Source: Allobosea sp. (GTDB taxonomy: Bacteria; Pseudomonadota; Alphaproteobacteria; Rhizobiales; Kaistiaceae). From it: a stretch of DNA of 64,000 nt. The DNA lies in NCBI GenBank assembly GCA_017307955.1, contig JAFKFV010000020.1, positions 82,246 through 146,245 on the forward strand, in the 5' to 3' direction. The notes under the pieces were generated by a model, which was not told the origin of the DNA, did not search any database, and worked only from the letters and a program-made list of their open reading frames with translations. Made by a program: the position numbers and the translations under genes. Shown here piece after piece: positions 7,988-16,434 of the stretch; within the stretch, counting starts at the first letter, position 1, and each line of letters begins with the position of its first letter.

Positions 7988-9103
7988 ATGGCCGAGATCG
8001 TCCTTTCCAACGTGCAGAAGTATTTCGGCGCGGTTCAGGTCATCCGCGACCTGAACCTCACCATCGCCGACCGCGAATTCGTCGTGCTGCTGGGGCCGTC
8101 CGGCTGCGGCAAGACGACGACGCTGCGGGCCATCGCCGGCCTCGAGGACATCTCCTCCGGCGAGATCCGCATCGACGGCAAGCCGGTGCAGGATCTGGAA
8201 GCCTCCGAGCGCGACATCGCCTTCGTCTTCCAGCTCTATGCACTCTATCCGCATCTGACGGTGTTCGAGAACATCGCTTTCCCGCTTCGGGCGGCGGGCG
8301 AGGGCAAGGCGGATGTGGACCGCCAGGTGCGCGTCGTCGCCTCGGCGCTCGACATCACCCATCTCCTGCAGAAGCGGCCCTCGGCGCTCTCGGGCGGCGA
8401 CATGCAGCGCGTCGCCATCGGCCGCGCGCTGGTCCGCCGGCCAAAGGCGATCCTGATGGACGAGCCGATCGGCGCGCTCGACGCGAAACTGCGCGAGGAC
8501 ATGCGCTCGGAACTGAAGCGGCTCCATATCGAGAACAAGGCGACCTCCGTCTATGTGACGCATGACCAGGTCGAGGCCATGTCGCTGGCCGACCGCATCG
8601 TCGTCATGAGCGAGGGCGTGCTGCAGCAGGTCGGCACGCCGATCGAGGTCTACCAGAACCCGGCCAATCTCTTCGTCGCGCAGTTCATCGGCAGCCCGGT
8701 CATGAACATCGCCGCCGCGAAGGTCGAGACAGAGGGCGGCGCGGCGCGTCTCCGGGTCGGCGATGCCGGCGAGGCCTTCGCCATGCCCGCCGATCTTCCG
8801 GCCCGCATCGCGGCCAGCGGACGGGGCGGCGAGGGAATCTCGCTCGGCATCCGTCCGGAAGGCGTCGTCGTGGCGCGCCAGCCGATGGAAGGAACCGTGC
8901 CGCTCGAAGCGCATATCATTGAGCCCCTCGGCGCCTATGACATCGTCGACCTGAAGGTCGGATCGGGCGTGCTGCGGGCGCGGACCGCCTCCGGCTTCGT
9001 CCAGAAGGCGGGCGACACGGTCTTCGCCCGGCTCGACGCGGCGCAGACGCATTTCTTCGACACGAAGTCCGGGCAGTCGCTCGCGATCAGGCTGGGGGGC
9101 TGA
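7988..9103 (+). CDS. ABC importer ATPase 1 (MalK/UgpC-like)
   Basis: A 371-residue cytoplasmic ATPase with Walker A GPSGCGKTTT (about residues 36-45), Q-loop FVFQLYALYPH, signature LSGGDMQRVAIGRA, Walker B ILMDEPIGALDAKL and the H-loop YVTHDQVEAM. A C-terminal OB-fold regulatory domain of the MalK type follows from about residue 235. The signature has Asp in place of the usual Gln (LSGGQ). It powers uptake together with the second ATPase encoded 2 bp downstream, giving a likely heterodimeric motor. Start ATG 7988 follows the small membrane protein closely. Confidence 0.9.
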   Translation: MAEIVLSNVQKYFGAVQVIRDLNLTIADREFVVLLGPSGCGKTTTLRAIAGLEDISSGEIRIDGKPVQDLEASERDIAFVFQLYALYPHLTVFENIAFPLRAAGEGKADVDRQVRVVASALDITHLLQKRPSALSGGDMQRVAIGRALVRRPKAILMDEPIGALDAKLREDMRSELKRLHIENKATSVYVTHDQVEAMSLADRIVVMSEGVLQQVGTPIEVYQNPANLFVAQFIGSPVMNIAAAKVETEGGAARLRVGDAGEAFAMPADLPARIAASGRGGEGISLGIRPEGVVVARQPMEGTVPLEAHIIEPLGAYDIVDLKVGSGVLRARTASGFVQKAGDTVFARLDAAQTHFFDTKSGQSLAIRLGG

Positions 9104-9105
9104 CC

Positions 9106-10212
9106 ATGGCGCATGTCCGCTTGCGAAACATCACCAAGACCTTCGGCTCGCATACCGCGCTGGAGGACCTCGATCTCGAGATCGCCGACGGCGAGTTCTT
9201 CGTGCTGCTCGGGCCGACCGGCGCCGGCAAGACGACGACGCTGCGGCTCGTCGCCGGGCTGGAGAAGCCGACCGCGGGCACGGTCGAGATTGGCGGCATC
9301 GATGTCGGCGGCTGGAGCGCCGCCGAGCGCGACGTGGCGCTCGTGCTGCAGCAGTATTCGCTTTATCCGCGCTATACGGTGCGGCAGAACCTCGAATTCC
9401 CGCTGAAATCGAATATACGCCGCCTGCCGCAGGCGGAGATCGACCAGCGCGTCGCCAAGGCGGCCAAGACGCTGCGCATCGAGCATCTGCTCGACCGCAA
9501 GGTCGACCGCCTCTCGGGCGGCGAGATGCAGCGCGTCTCGATCGGCCGCGCCATCGTGCGCTCGCCGCGCATATTCCTGATGGACGAGCCGCTCTCCAAT
9601 CTCGACGCGAAGCTGCGCGAGGCGCTCCGGTCCGAGCTCAAGGACCTGCAGATGCAGCTCGGTGCCACCTTCCTGTTCGTGACGCATGACCAGATCGAGG
9701 CCATGTCGATGGGCGACAAGGTCGGCGTCCTCAACAATGGCCGCCTTGCGCAGGTCGGGACGCCGCACGAAATCTATCACCATCCGCGCGACACCTATGT
9801 CGCGTCGTTCGTCGGCTCGCCGGCCATGAACCTCCTCGCCGCCGATCTCCTCGGCGACCGGCTGCGCATCCCCTCCGGCGCGATCGAGTTCCCGATCGGC
9901 GCGGCGCTGCGTGCCCGCTTTGGCCGAACCAGCGGCCCGCTGACGCTCGGCATCCGCGCCGAGGACGTCCATCTCGATCCGGACGGGATGATCGATGCGC
10001 GGGTCTGGGGCGTCGAGAACCACGGTGTCGAGAAGATCGTGACGCTGAAGGCGGGCGACTGCCTGTTCAAGGCCACCATGCCGGCGACGACACCGACCGA
10101 CATCGACGCGCCCATGCGGCTCAGTTTCGACCAGTCGAAGCTGCACCTTTTCGACGCGGAGACGGGGCTCAACCTCTCGCAGGAGGGGCGGGAGCTTCAG
10201 GCGGCGGAGTAG
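9106..10212 (+). CDS. ABC importer ATPase 2 (MalK/UgpC-like)
   Basis: A 368-residue ATPase, paralogous to its neighbour: Walker A GPTGAGKTTTLR, Q-loop LVLQQYSLYPR, signature LSGGEMQRVSIGRA (Glu instead of Gln), Walker B FLMDEPLSNLDAKL, H-loop FVTHDQIEAM, then a shortened MalK-type C-terminal domain. It is the last gene of the operon begun at 4351. Two non-identical ATPases in one importer operon are less common than the usual single gene, and could be available to the ATPase-less importers elsewhere in the window (14074-17268 and 39613-43875); that sharing is inference. Confidence 0.9.
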   Translation: MAHVRLRNITKTFGSHTALEDLDLEIADGEFFVLLGPTGAGKTTTLRLVAGLEKPTAGTVEIGGIDVGGWSAAERDVALVLQQYSLYPRYTVRQNLEFPLKSNIRRLPQAEIDQRVAKAAKTLRIEHLLDRKVDRLSGGEMQRVSIGRAIVRSPRIFLMDEPLSNLDAKLREALRSELKDLQMQLGATFLFVTHDQIEAMSMGDKVGVLNNGRLAQVGTPHEIYHHPRDTYVASFVGSPAMNLLAADLLGDRLRIPSGAIEFPIGAALRARFGRTSGPLTLGIRAEDVHLDPDGMIDARVWGVENHGVEKIVTLKAGDCLFKATMPATTPTDIDAPMRLSFDQSKLHLFDAETGLNLSQEGRELQAAE

Positions 10213-10228
10213 GGGGGGCGCCCCGGAC

Positions 10229-10867
10229 CTAGCGGAGGATAGCCAAGAGCTTTTGCCGCCGGTCGGGCGGCATGAAGCCGAGCAACAGGCTCGCCGCTGC
10301 TTTCACGGCGTCATGCCCAAGCGCGTCATCCGCGATCTCGCCCGCTGTCCAGAACGAGAGGACGCCGCGAAAGGCCAGCGCCAGTTGGCCCGGAAGTGTC
10401 GCGGCCGCGAGGTCCGCGAGATCAGGATCGAAGCCGTCTCCGCTTCCGATCGCTCGGGTCCATAAGGCGCGAGACTGGGCGAGAGCTTGGCCGACCTCGA
10501 CGCCAGGCGCACCAAGGGAGCCGATGACGGCCCGGTTGACCGCCGGCGACGCGAGCATGACGCCGGCCGCAATCTCGACCGCGGCGAGAACGCGATCAGC
10601 CGCATCGCCCCCCGGCGCCACGAGATCGAACTGCGTCGTCATGGCGGCGATCCGTTCGGCCGACAGGGCCTGCATGATCCTCGTCTTGCTTCCGAAATGA
10701 TTGAAGGGCGTGGCGAAGCTCACTCCGGCTTCGGCTGCGAGATCGCGCATGGAGAACTCCGCGCGCCCCTGATGCAGAAGCCGCTCCGCGGCGTCCAGCA
10801 CGCGCCGACGCGTGGCGTCGGCACGCGCGGCGCTGCGCTGTGCGCGATTGGGCTTGTCGTCATCCAT
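10229..10867 (-). CDS. TetR-family regulator divergent from an SDR gene
   Basis: A 212-residue repressor-like protein. The start is ATG 10867 (MDDDKPNRAQRSAARADA); longer in-frame versions would cross the divergent SDR gene. The HTH covers RRRVLDAAERLLHQGR and FSMRDLAAEAGVSFATPFNHF (about residues 18-60), followed by an effector domain with a terminal SLLLGFMPPDRRQK. Its start lies 6 bp from a perfect 20-bp palindrome in the promoter region shared with the SDR, so it very likely represses both. It ends 16 bp from the convergent ATPase gene at 10212. Confidence 0.88.
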   Translation of the reverse strand: MDDDKPNRAQRSAARADATRRRVLDAAERLLHQGRAEFSMRDLAAEAGVSFATPFNHFGSKTRIMQALSAERIAAMTTQFDLVAPGGDAADRVLAAVEIAAGVMLASPAVNRAVIGSLGAPGVEVGQALAQSRALWTRAIGSGDGFDPDLADLAAATLPGQLALAFRGVLSFWTAGEIADDALGHDAVKAAASLLLGFMPPDRRQKLLAILR

Positions 10868-10873
10868 GGGGTT

Positions 10874-10893
10874 ACTTATATCATGATATAAGT
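10874..10893. promoter_or_regulatory. Perfect 20-bp palindrome, predicted TetR operator
   Basis: ACTTATATCATGATATAAGT is its own reverse complement and fills most of the 46-bp gap between the divergent TetR (start 10867) and SDR (start 10914) genes. It is markedly AT-rich against the GC-rich background. Size, symmetry and position are those of a TetR-family operator controlling both promoters. Confidence 0.75.
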
Positions 10894-10913
10894 TTTTGAC
10901 GAGGAGTGCCGCC

Positions 10914-11762
10914 ATGACCAAAACGAAAACGCCGAGAACCGTTCTTATCACCGGGGTCAGCTCTGGTCTCGGCAAGGCTTTCGCCGCCGCGGCGCTGACG
11001 GCCGGCCACAAGGTCATCGGGACGGTCAGGCGCGCCGAGGACGCCGCGGCGTTCGCGGCCCTCCATCCTCAAGGCGCCATTCCGCTCGTGCTCGACGTCA
11101 CCGACTTTGCGGCCATTGACGCGGCGGTGCGGCAGGCCGAGCGCACGGCCGGCCCGGTCGAGGTGCTCATCAACAATGCCGGCTACGGCCACGAAGGCGC
11201 GCTCGAAGAATCCTCGATGGACGACCTCCAGCGCCAGTTCGCGGCGAACGTCTTCGGCCCGGTGGCGATGATCAAGGCTGTGCTCCCCGGCATGCGGGAG
11301 CGCCGGTGGGGCCACATCATCAACGTCACTTCCATGGGCGGCTTCATCACGATGCCAGGCATCAGCTTCTACTGTGGCAGCAAGTTCGCGCTCGAGGGGA
11401 TCTCGGAATCGCTGGGGAAGGAAGTCGCCCCGTTCGGCATCCGCGTCACCGCGCTGGCGCCTGGACAGTTCCGCACCGATTGGGCGGGCCGTTCGATGGA
11501 CCGAACGCCGCGGAGCCTGGGTGACTACGACGCGATCATGGACCCCATTCGTGAAGCCCGGCAGGCCAAGAGTGGGCGTCAGCCCGGCGATCCCGACAAG
11601 GCAGCGCTGGCGGTGCTTGAGCTGATCGAGTCCGAAAAGCCGCCGGTCAGGCTGTTCCTCGGCGAAGATGCGTTGGCGCTGGTCGATCAGAAGCTCGTCT
11701 CGATGCGAGCCGAACTGGCGGCCTGGGAGAGACTGTCACGCTCCACGAGTTTCGACGCCTAG
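10914..11762 (+). CDS. Short-chain dehydrogenase/reductase
   Basis: A 282-residue classical-type SDR: cofactor motif ITGVSSGLGKAF (TGxxxGxG) at the N-terminus, NNAGYG near residue 85, catalytic serine region INVTSMGGF and the YxxxK pair in YCGSKFALEG. An NADP(H)-dependent oxidoreductase of unknown substrate; the C-terminal part (RPGDPDKAALAVLELI-like region) resembles SDRs annotated as ketoreductases. Start ATG 10914 has GAGGAG 7 bp upstream, and an earlier in-frame TTG would overlap the operator. Regulated by the divergent TetR through the palindrome at 10874. Probably a stress- or xenobiotic-inducible enzyme, by analogy with such TetR/SDR pairs. Confidence 0.87.
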   Translation: MTKTKTPRTVLITGVSSGLGKAFAAAALTAGHKVIGTVRRAEDAAAFAALHPQGAIPLVLDVTDFAAIDAAVRQAERTAGPVEVLINNAGYGHEGALEESSMDDLQRQFAANVFGPVAMIKAVLPGMRERRWGHIINVTSMGGFITMPGISFYCGSKFALEGISESLGKEVAPFGIRVTALAPGQFRTDWAGRSMDRTPRSLGDYDAIMDPIREARQAKSGRQPGDPDKAALAVLELIESEKPPVRLFLGEDALALVDQKLVSMRAELAAWERLSRSTSFDA

Positions 11763-11778
11763 GCGGATATCCCGCCCC

Positions 11779-12108
11779 TCAATCGAGGTGGAATACCTCT
11801 TCCATCATCGCCCACCATTCGCCCTCTTTCGCCGAGGCGAGGGGCTGCTGGCAGGGGTCGGTCATGCCGAGCCAGGCCTGGACCGCCGGCTCGCGGCCGA
11901 GGCGCTCGGCGTCGGCGGGCCAGTCGGCGCCGTGATATTCCCAATATCCGAAGAGCAGGTTCTCCGGCTCGCGCAGATAGATCGAATAGTTGCGCACGCC
12001 GCATTCCGAGAGCAGCCGATTGACCTCGGCCGAGCCCTCGGCATGCAGGCGCTTGTAGTCGGCGATCCGCTCCGGGCGGATGCCGATGACCATGCCCATC
12101 CGCTGCAT
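11779..12108 (-). CDS. rhaM: L-rhamnose mutarotase-family protein
   Basis: A 109-residue protein of the dimeric alpha-beta-barrel mutarotase family. Typical segments are MGMVIGIRPERIADYKRLHA at the N-terminus, NYSIYLREPENLLFGYWEYH in the middle and TDPCQQPL with EGEWWAMMEEVFHLD at the end. The known activity is anomeric conversion of L-rhamnose (RhaM/RhaU). The start overlaps the stop of the GntR gene (TGATG at 12106-12110), so the two are translationally coupled. With the neighbouring enolase-superfamily enzyme and importer it suggests catabolism of rhamnose or another 6-deoxy sugar. No rhamnose isomerase or kinase is seen nearby, so the exact sugar is uncertain. Confidence 0.85.
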   Translation of the reverse strand: MQRMGMVIGIRPERIADYKRLHAEGSAEVNRLLSECGVRNYSIYLREPENLLFGYWEYHGADWPADAERLGREPAVQAWLGMTDPCQQPLASAKEGEWWAMMEEVFHLD

Positions 12109-12839
12109 CAGAAGATCCCCATGGTGCGCTGGAGCGCCTGCGTGAAATGCGCCTGCAGCGAGGCTTCGGCTCGGTCGGCATCGCGTGCGAGGCAGGCGTC
12201 GAGGAGGTCGAGATGCTCGCGCAGCGTCCGGAGCACGATCGGCGCCGAGAGCGTCCGGTCGAGCCGGATCAGCTGCAGGTAGTTATGGACGCGGCGGTAG
12301 GTCGATTCGATCAGCGGATTGCCAAGCGCGGCGATGATCTCGAAATGCAGCAGCGCGTCGAGCGCCACCGCTTCGGCTGCGACCTCGGGCGTGAAGCCGG
12401 TCGCTTCGAGCAGCGCGATCGCGGCCTCGTGACGGGCCCGGATCGACTGCATGCGCTCGGTCGTCGCCAACTCGGCGAAGAGGCGCACCGCCGGCCGTTC
12501 CAGCACCTGGCGGAACTGATAGGTGTGGCGCGCGAACTCGAAATCCGGCTTCAGGAAGCGGATGCCCGAGCGCGGATGGATGGTGAGCAGGCCCTCGGTC
12601 TGCAGAACGCGCAACGCATCGCGGAGCGGCGCGACCGGCACGCCGACAATGGCGACGAGATCGTTCTGCGAGACGAAGGCGCCCGCCGGCAGGCGGCGCT
12701 CGAACAGCATTTCCAGGATGCGCTGATAGGCGATCTCCGACAGCGACAGCGTCGCCGCCTCGCGCTCGGGGCGCTCCGTCGCCTCGGCGGGCGCTTGCGC
12801 CGCACTCTCTTCTGATCTATCAGATTGCCTACGTGGCAT
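12108..12839 (-). CDS. GntR-family regulator (FCD subfamily)
   Basis: A 243-residue protein. A disordered charged N-terminus of about 30 residues is followed by a winged helix (SEIAYQRILEMLFERRLPAG, SQNDLVAIVGVPVAPLRDAL, LLTIHPRSGI) and an FCD effector domain with the metal-binding histidines around LLHFEIIAALGN and TLREHLDLLDACL. FCD-type GntR proteins sense organic or sugar acids, which fits the neighbouring acid-sugar dehydratase. It is divergent from that gene, with 37 bp between starts, and the shared region carries two TGATNNATCA boxes exactly 42 bp apart, the first inside this gene's own first codons. It likely represses both directions. Confidence 0.88.
   Translation of the reverse strand: MPRRQSDRSEESAAQAPAEATERPEREAATLSLSEIAYQRILEMLFERRLPAGAFVSQNDLVAIVGVPVAPLRDALRVLQTEGLLTIHPRSGIRFLKPDFEFARHTYQFRQVLERPAVRLFAELATTERMQSIRARHEAAIALLEATGFTPEVAAEAVALDALLHFEIIAALGNPLIESTYRRVHNYLQLIRLDRTLSAPIVLRTLREHLDLLDACLARDADRAEASLQAHFTQALQRTMGIF
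12813..12822. promoter_or_regulatory. Operator-like box TGATCTATCA (first of two)
   Basis: A TGAT-N2-ATCA palindrome lying in the first codons of the GntR gene. Its centre is 42 bp, four helical turns, from the matching box at 12855, a spacing that would put two bound dimers on the same DNA face. Confidence 0.45.
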
Positions 12840-12854
12840 ATCAAATCCCGCGAT

Positions 12855-12864
12855 TGATGGATCA
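12855..12864. promoter_or_regulatory. Operator-like box TGATGGATCA (second of two)
   Basis: The second TGAT-N2-ATCA palindrome, 13 bp before the start of the enolase-superfamily gene at 12877 and 16 bp upstream of the GntR start. Position overlaps the expected promoter or ribosome region of the plus-strand operon. Predicted target of the adjacent GntR protein. Confidence 0.45.
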
Positions 12865-12876
12865 GCGACTCATATC

Positions 12877-14013
12877 ATGCGCATCGTCGATTATCGACTG
12901 ACCCGTTTCCAGTTTGCGCGCGACCGCGTCATCGGCGACAGCCAGGTGAAGATCGCCCATGCCAATGTGGCGACGCTGGAGCTCATTTCGGACACGGGGC
13001 TCAGCGGTCTCGGCTTCGTCTTCTCGCTGTTCAACCCGCTGCCGGCGCTGGGCGAGATCGAGCGCATCTTCCGCGCCGAGATCTGGCCGAGCCTCGAGGG
13101 CGAGGACCCGGCGGCGCTGGCGCACCGGGTGCGCCGGCCGCGCGGCGGCAATATCCGCGGCGCCTCGCTGCCCTTCGGCGAGGGCATCGACCAGGCGGTG
13201 TGGGACCTGACGGCGAAGCAGCTCGGGCTGCCGCTGTGGAAGCTGCTCGGCGGCACCAAATCGCGCGTGAAGGCCTATGCCAGCGGCCTCGACTACCATC
13301 TTTCGGACGAGGATTACTGCGCGCTGTTCGCGCATGCCGCCTCGCTCGGCTATACGGCCTTCAAGATCAAGGTCGGCCACCCCGATATCGAGCGCGACCT
13401 GCACCGGCTCGATCTCCTGGTGAAGACGGTCGGCAAGCCGCAGGCGATCATGATCGACGCCAATGAGGGCTGGTCGCCGCAGGAGGCCGTGCGCCGCCTC
13501 AACATCATCAACAAGGCCGGCTTCGACATCCTGTGGATCGAGGACCCGTGCCTGCGCTTCGATTTCGAAGGGCTGAAGATGATCCGCGCCGGCTGCCCGT
13601 TCACGCTGGTGAATTCGGGCGAATATTTCGACGCGTCCGGCAAGCGGGCGCTGATGGAGGCGCGCGGCACGGACATGATCAATGTCCATGGCCATGTCTC
13701 GGAAGTGATGCGCATCGGCTGGCTCGCCGCCGAATACGGCATTCCGGTCAGCCTCGGCAATTCGATGCTGGAGATCGGCATCAACATGGCCATCGCGCTG
13801 CCCGAGGTCGAGTGGCTGGAATACTCGTTCCAGAATTTCGACCATCTCGTCGAGCAGCCGATCGAGATCCGCGACGGCTATGCCTATGCGCCGGAGCGGC
13901 CCGGCCATGGGCTGGTGCTCTCGGAAGAGGCGCGCCGCGTCCATGCCGTTCCGGACGTGATGGATATCGCCGCTCTGCCGCCGGCGCCGTTCAATCCGCG
14001 CCTGCCGCGCTGA
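12877..14013 (+). CDS. Enolase-superfamily sugar-acid dehydratase (mandelate racemase/muconate lactonizing type)
   Basis: A 378-residue protein with an N-terminal capping domain and a C-terminal barrel. Visible active-site elements are the KxK pair Lys163/Lys165 (AFKIKVGHPD), metal ligands Asp194 (MIDANEGW), Glu222 (WIEDPC) and Glu249 (NSGEYF), and histidines at 271/273 (INVHGHVSE). Such enzymes remove water from aldonic acids such as rhamnonate or fuconate to give 2-keto-3-deoxy acids. Next to a rhamnose-mutarotase-type gene, a 6-deoxyaldonate substrate is a reasonable guess but not shown. No clear ribosome site precedes ATG 12877; the 37-bp upstream region is shared with the GntR gene. Confidence 0.85.
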   Translation: MRIVDYRLTRFQFARDRVIGDSQVKIAHANVATLELISDTGLSGLGFVFSLFNPLPALGEIERIFRAEIWPSLEGEDPAALAHRVRRPRGGNIRGASLPFGEGIDQAVWDLTAKQLGLPLWKLLGGTKSRVKAYASGLDYHLSDEDYCALFAHAASLGYTAFKIKVGHPDIERDLHRLDLLVKTVGKPQAIMIDANEGWSPQEAVRRLNIINKAGFDILWIEDPCLRFDFEGLKMIRAGCPFTLVNSGEYFDASGKRALMEARGTDMINVHGHVSEVMRIGWLAAEYGIPVSLGNSMLEIGINMAIALPEVEWLEYSFQNFDHLVEQPIEIRDGYAYAPERPGHGLVLSEEARRVHAVPDVMDIAALPPAPFNPRLPR

Positions 14014-14018
14014 TTTCC

Positions 14019-14041
14019 GCGCGCCGCGGGAGGCGGCGCGC
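14019..14041 (+). other. Intercistronic stem-loop
   Basis: A 9-bp perfect stem (GCGCGCCGC with GCGGCGCGC, 5-nt loop) sits directly after the dehydratase stop and ends 33 bp before the binding-protein start. There is no T-run; likely an mRNA processing or stability element inside the operon. Confidence 0.45.
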
Positions 14042-14073
14042 GCCATGCCGTTTTCGTGAGGGAGGACAGGATC

Positions 14074-15336
14074 ATGACATCGCTTTCGAGGGCGCTCCGC
14101 GCCGGAACCATGCTCGCCGCCATCGCCGTCACGCTCGGTTCGGCCCATGCCGACACGACGCTGACGGTCTGGGACTGGAAGTCGGGCGACCCGACGACGC
14201 AGCCTTATTACGAGGCCGTGAAGAAGGACTTCGAGGCCGCGCATCCGGGCGTCACCGTGAAATATGTCATGCAGCCGCATGACCAGTATTACACGCTGCT
14301 CGGCACCGCGATCTCGGCCGGGCAGGGTCCGGACGTCGTGCTCGTGCATGGCGGCTCGCAGACCAAGGAGCGCACCGCCGCGCTCCTGAAGCTTGACGAC
14401 AAGATCGCCGACATTAAGGGCCGCATCGCCGGCTGGGACGAGTTCACCGGCGCCGATGGCGGCGCCTATGCCGTGCCGATCTCGATCCAGGGCTTCGCCG
14501 TCTATTACAACAAGGACCTCTGGCAGAAGGCCGGCCTCGACCCGGCCAAGGCGCCGCAGAACTGGGCCGAGCTCAAGGACATCTGCGCCAAGCTGAAGGC
14601 CTCCGGGACGACCTGCTTCGCGCTCGGCAACAAGGAAGGCTTCGGCGCCGACTTCTTCCTCTCGGCGGTGGCGGCCAATGGCTGGACCAAGGCCCAGCAG
14701 GACGCCTGGACCAAGGGCGATCTCAAATGGTCGAGCCCCGAGGTCAAGGCGATCGTCGAGGCCTGGGTCGAGACCAACAAGGACGGCTGGTACGCCGAGG
14801 GCGCCAACTCGACCGCGAAGTTCATGGATGAATATGAGAGCTTCGAGCGCGGCGAGAACGCCAACACGATCGGCCTCATCTCCGACGTCGCGCACTGGAA
14901 GGAGTTCGACGAATTCCTCGGCGCCGACAAGGTGGGCGTCTATGTCATGCCCCCGGTCGCGGGCGGCGACGGATCGCTGAAGCTGCCGCTCGCCGGGGGC
15001 ATCGGCTACGGCGTCACCGCCTTCTCGCCGAACAAGGACCTCGCCGTCGAGCTCGCCAAGAGCTTCGCTGACACGCCGCATATGCAGATCTTCTTCGAGT
15101 CGGCCGGCGCCATCCCCGCCGACACCAAGGTCGATACGTCCAAGGTCGAGAGCCCCTCGGCCAAGATGATCCTCGGCTGGCTCGCCGATGGCGTGCCGCT
15201 CGCCCACAACAACATGGCGACCGCCGAGACCGAGGAGTGGCACCGCCAGAGCCAGCTGCTCTTCACCGGCGAGACCACGGTCGACAAGGCGCTCGCACGC
15301 ATGGACGAAGTCCAGGCGCAGGCGAAGAAGAAGTAG
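14074..15336 (+). CDS. ABC importer, sugar-binding protein (CUT1)
   Basis: A 420-residue periplasmic protein starting at ATG 14074 behind GGGAGGA. Signal peptide RALRAGTMLAAIAVTLGSAHA, with mature protein starting about DTTLTVWDWKSGDPTTQPYY. Family-1 solute-binding hallmarks include QGPDVVLVHGGSQ, a mid-protein GFAVYYNKDLWQKAGL and the late PLAGGIGYGVTAFSPNKDL. It follows the dehydratase by 60 bp and precedes two permeases, so it likely brings in the sugar or sugar acid degraded by the dehydratase and mutarotase. No ATPase gene accompanies this importer. Confidence 0.9.
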   Translation: MTSLSRALRAGTMLAAIAVTLGSAHADTTLTVWDWKSGDPTTQPYYEAVKKDFEAAHPGVTVKYVMQPHDQYYTLLGTAISAGQGPDVVLVHGGSQTKERTAALLKLDDKIADIKGRIAGWDEFTGADGGAYAVPISIQGFAVYYNKDLWQKAGLDPAKAPQNWAELKDICAKLKASGTTCFALGNKEGFGADFFLSAVAANGWTKAQQDAWTKGDLKWSSPEVKAIVEAWVETNKDGWYAEGANSTAKFMDEYESFERGENANTIGLISDVAHWKEFDEFLGADKVGVYVMPPVAGGDGSLKLPLAGGIGYGVTAFSPNKDLAVELAKSFADTPHMQIFFESAGAIPADTKVDTSKVESPSAKMILGWLADGVPLAHNNMATAETEEWHRQSQLLFTGETTVDKALARMDEVQAQAKKK

Positions 15337-15360
15337 GCGGCGACGATCGGGTCGAAGCGG

Positions 15361-15478
15361 CCCTCACCCCGACCCTCTCCCGCATGCGGGAGAGGGGGAC
15401 TGGACCGTCTCGGCGCTTTTCCGATGATGAGAGCAGCGAGCCCCCTCTCCCGCTTGCGGGAGAGGGCAGGGGTGAGGG
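15361..15478. repeat. Intergenic inverted-repeat element (two hairpin arms)
   Basis: Two near-identical hairpins, CCCTCTCCCGC-atg/ttg-type loops at 15373-15396 and 15443-15466, are bounded by CCCTCACCCC (15361) and GGGTGAGGG (ends 15478), making the whole unit an inverted repeat. Single-arm relatives occur at 24870. It belongs to the palindromic intergenic repeats common in Hyphomicrobiales, here lodged between the binding-protein gene and its first permease gene. Confidence 0.75.
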
Positions 15479-15510
15479 CTCTCTTGAGCAGGCCGGCAAG
15501 GAATGACCGC

Positions 15511-16425
15511 ATGAGCGCCAGCACGAGCCCCGTCCTTCCGCGTGCCCCCCGCCGCCGCCTCCTCGGCGATGATCCCGGGCGGCTCGGGCTTCTCTTCGTC
15601 GTGCCGGCGCTGGCGCTGGTCATCGTCTTCCGCATCGTGCCGCTGATCTGGGGCTTCGGCACCTCGCTCACCGATTATGACGGCATGTCGGCGGCGCGCT
15701 TCGTCGGCATCGCCAACTATGCCGCGCTCACCCGCGATCCGGTGTTCCTCGACAGCATCGTCAACATGCTGATCCTGCTGGCGACGCTGCCGGTGTGGAT
15801 CGGGCTGCCGATGCTGCTCGCGATCCTGATCCACCAGGGCGTGCCGGGCGGCAAGCTGTTCCGCGCCGTCTATTTCTTCCCGGCCGTGCTGTCCTCGGTC
15901 ATCGTCGGCGCGATCTTCAACATGCTGCTGCGCTATGACGGCTCGTTCAACGCCATGCTGAAGGCGCTCGGCTTCTCGGCCGTGGACTGGCTCGGCAACT
16001 CGTCCACCGCGCTGTTCAGCCTGATCGCCGTGCAGCTCTGGGCGACCTTCGGCATGAGCCTGCTCATCTTCCTCGCCGGGCTCTCGACGGTGCCCTCCGA
16101 CATGCTGGAGGCGGCGAAGCTCGATGGCGCCGGGCTCTTCGGCACCTGGTGGCACATCGTCATCCCGTCGATCCGCCCGATCATCGAATTCGCCGCCGTG
16201 GTGACGACAATCGGCATGCTGACCTCGATGTTCGGCCTCATCTATGTGCTGACCGCCGGCGGGCCGGGGACGTCGACGACGCTGCCGGAATTCCTCATCT
16301 GGCTCGAGCAGGGCCGCATGAACCGGCCGGGCTATGCGAGCGCGATCTCGATGGTGCTGTTCGCGCTGATGGCGGGGCTGGCCTTCATCCAGATCCGCAT
16401 CATGTCCCGCAACGCCAGCCTCTGA
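15511..16425 (+). CDS. ABC importer permease (MalF-like)
   Basis: A 304-residue inner-membrane protein. ATG 15511 (MSASTSPVLPRAPRRRLLG) is chosen because longer in-frame versions start inside the repeat element. Membrane segments begin at LGLLFVVPALALVIVFRIVP; the EAA loop reads DMLEAAKLDGAGLFGTWWHI. It forms the channel with the next gene, 9 bp downstream. The pair lacks a dedicated ATPase, so energy must come from a MalK-like protein encoded elsewhere, possibly the pair at 7988-10212. Confidence 0.88.
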   Translation: MSASTSPVLPRAPRRRLLGDDPGRLGLLFVVPALALVIVFRIVPLIWGFGTSLTDYDGMSAARFVGIANYAALTRDPVFLDSIVNMLILLATLPVWIGLPMLLAILIHQGVPGGKLFRAVYFFPAVLSSVIVGAIFNMLLRYDGSFNAMLKALGFSAVDWLGNSSTALFSLIAVQLWATFGMSLLIFLAGLSTVPSDMLEAAKLDGAGLFGTWWHIVIPSIRPIIEFAAVVTTIGMLTSMFGLIYVLTAGGPGTSTTLPEFLIWLEQGRMNRPGYASAISMVLFALMAGLAFIQIRIMSRNASL

Positions 16426-16434
16426 GGGGATAGC

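Noticed and set aside
12862..15243. About 790-codon minus-strand open frame opposite the dehydratase and binding protein
   Set aside because: Antisense shadow of two recognisable genes with conserved motifs; no ribosome site or family likeness.
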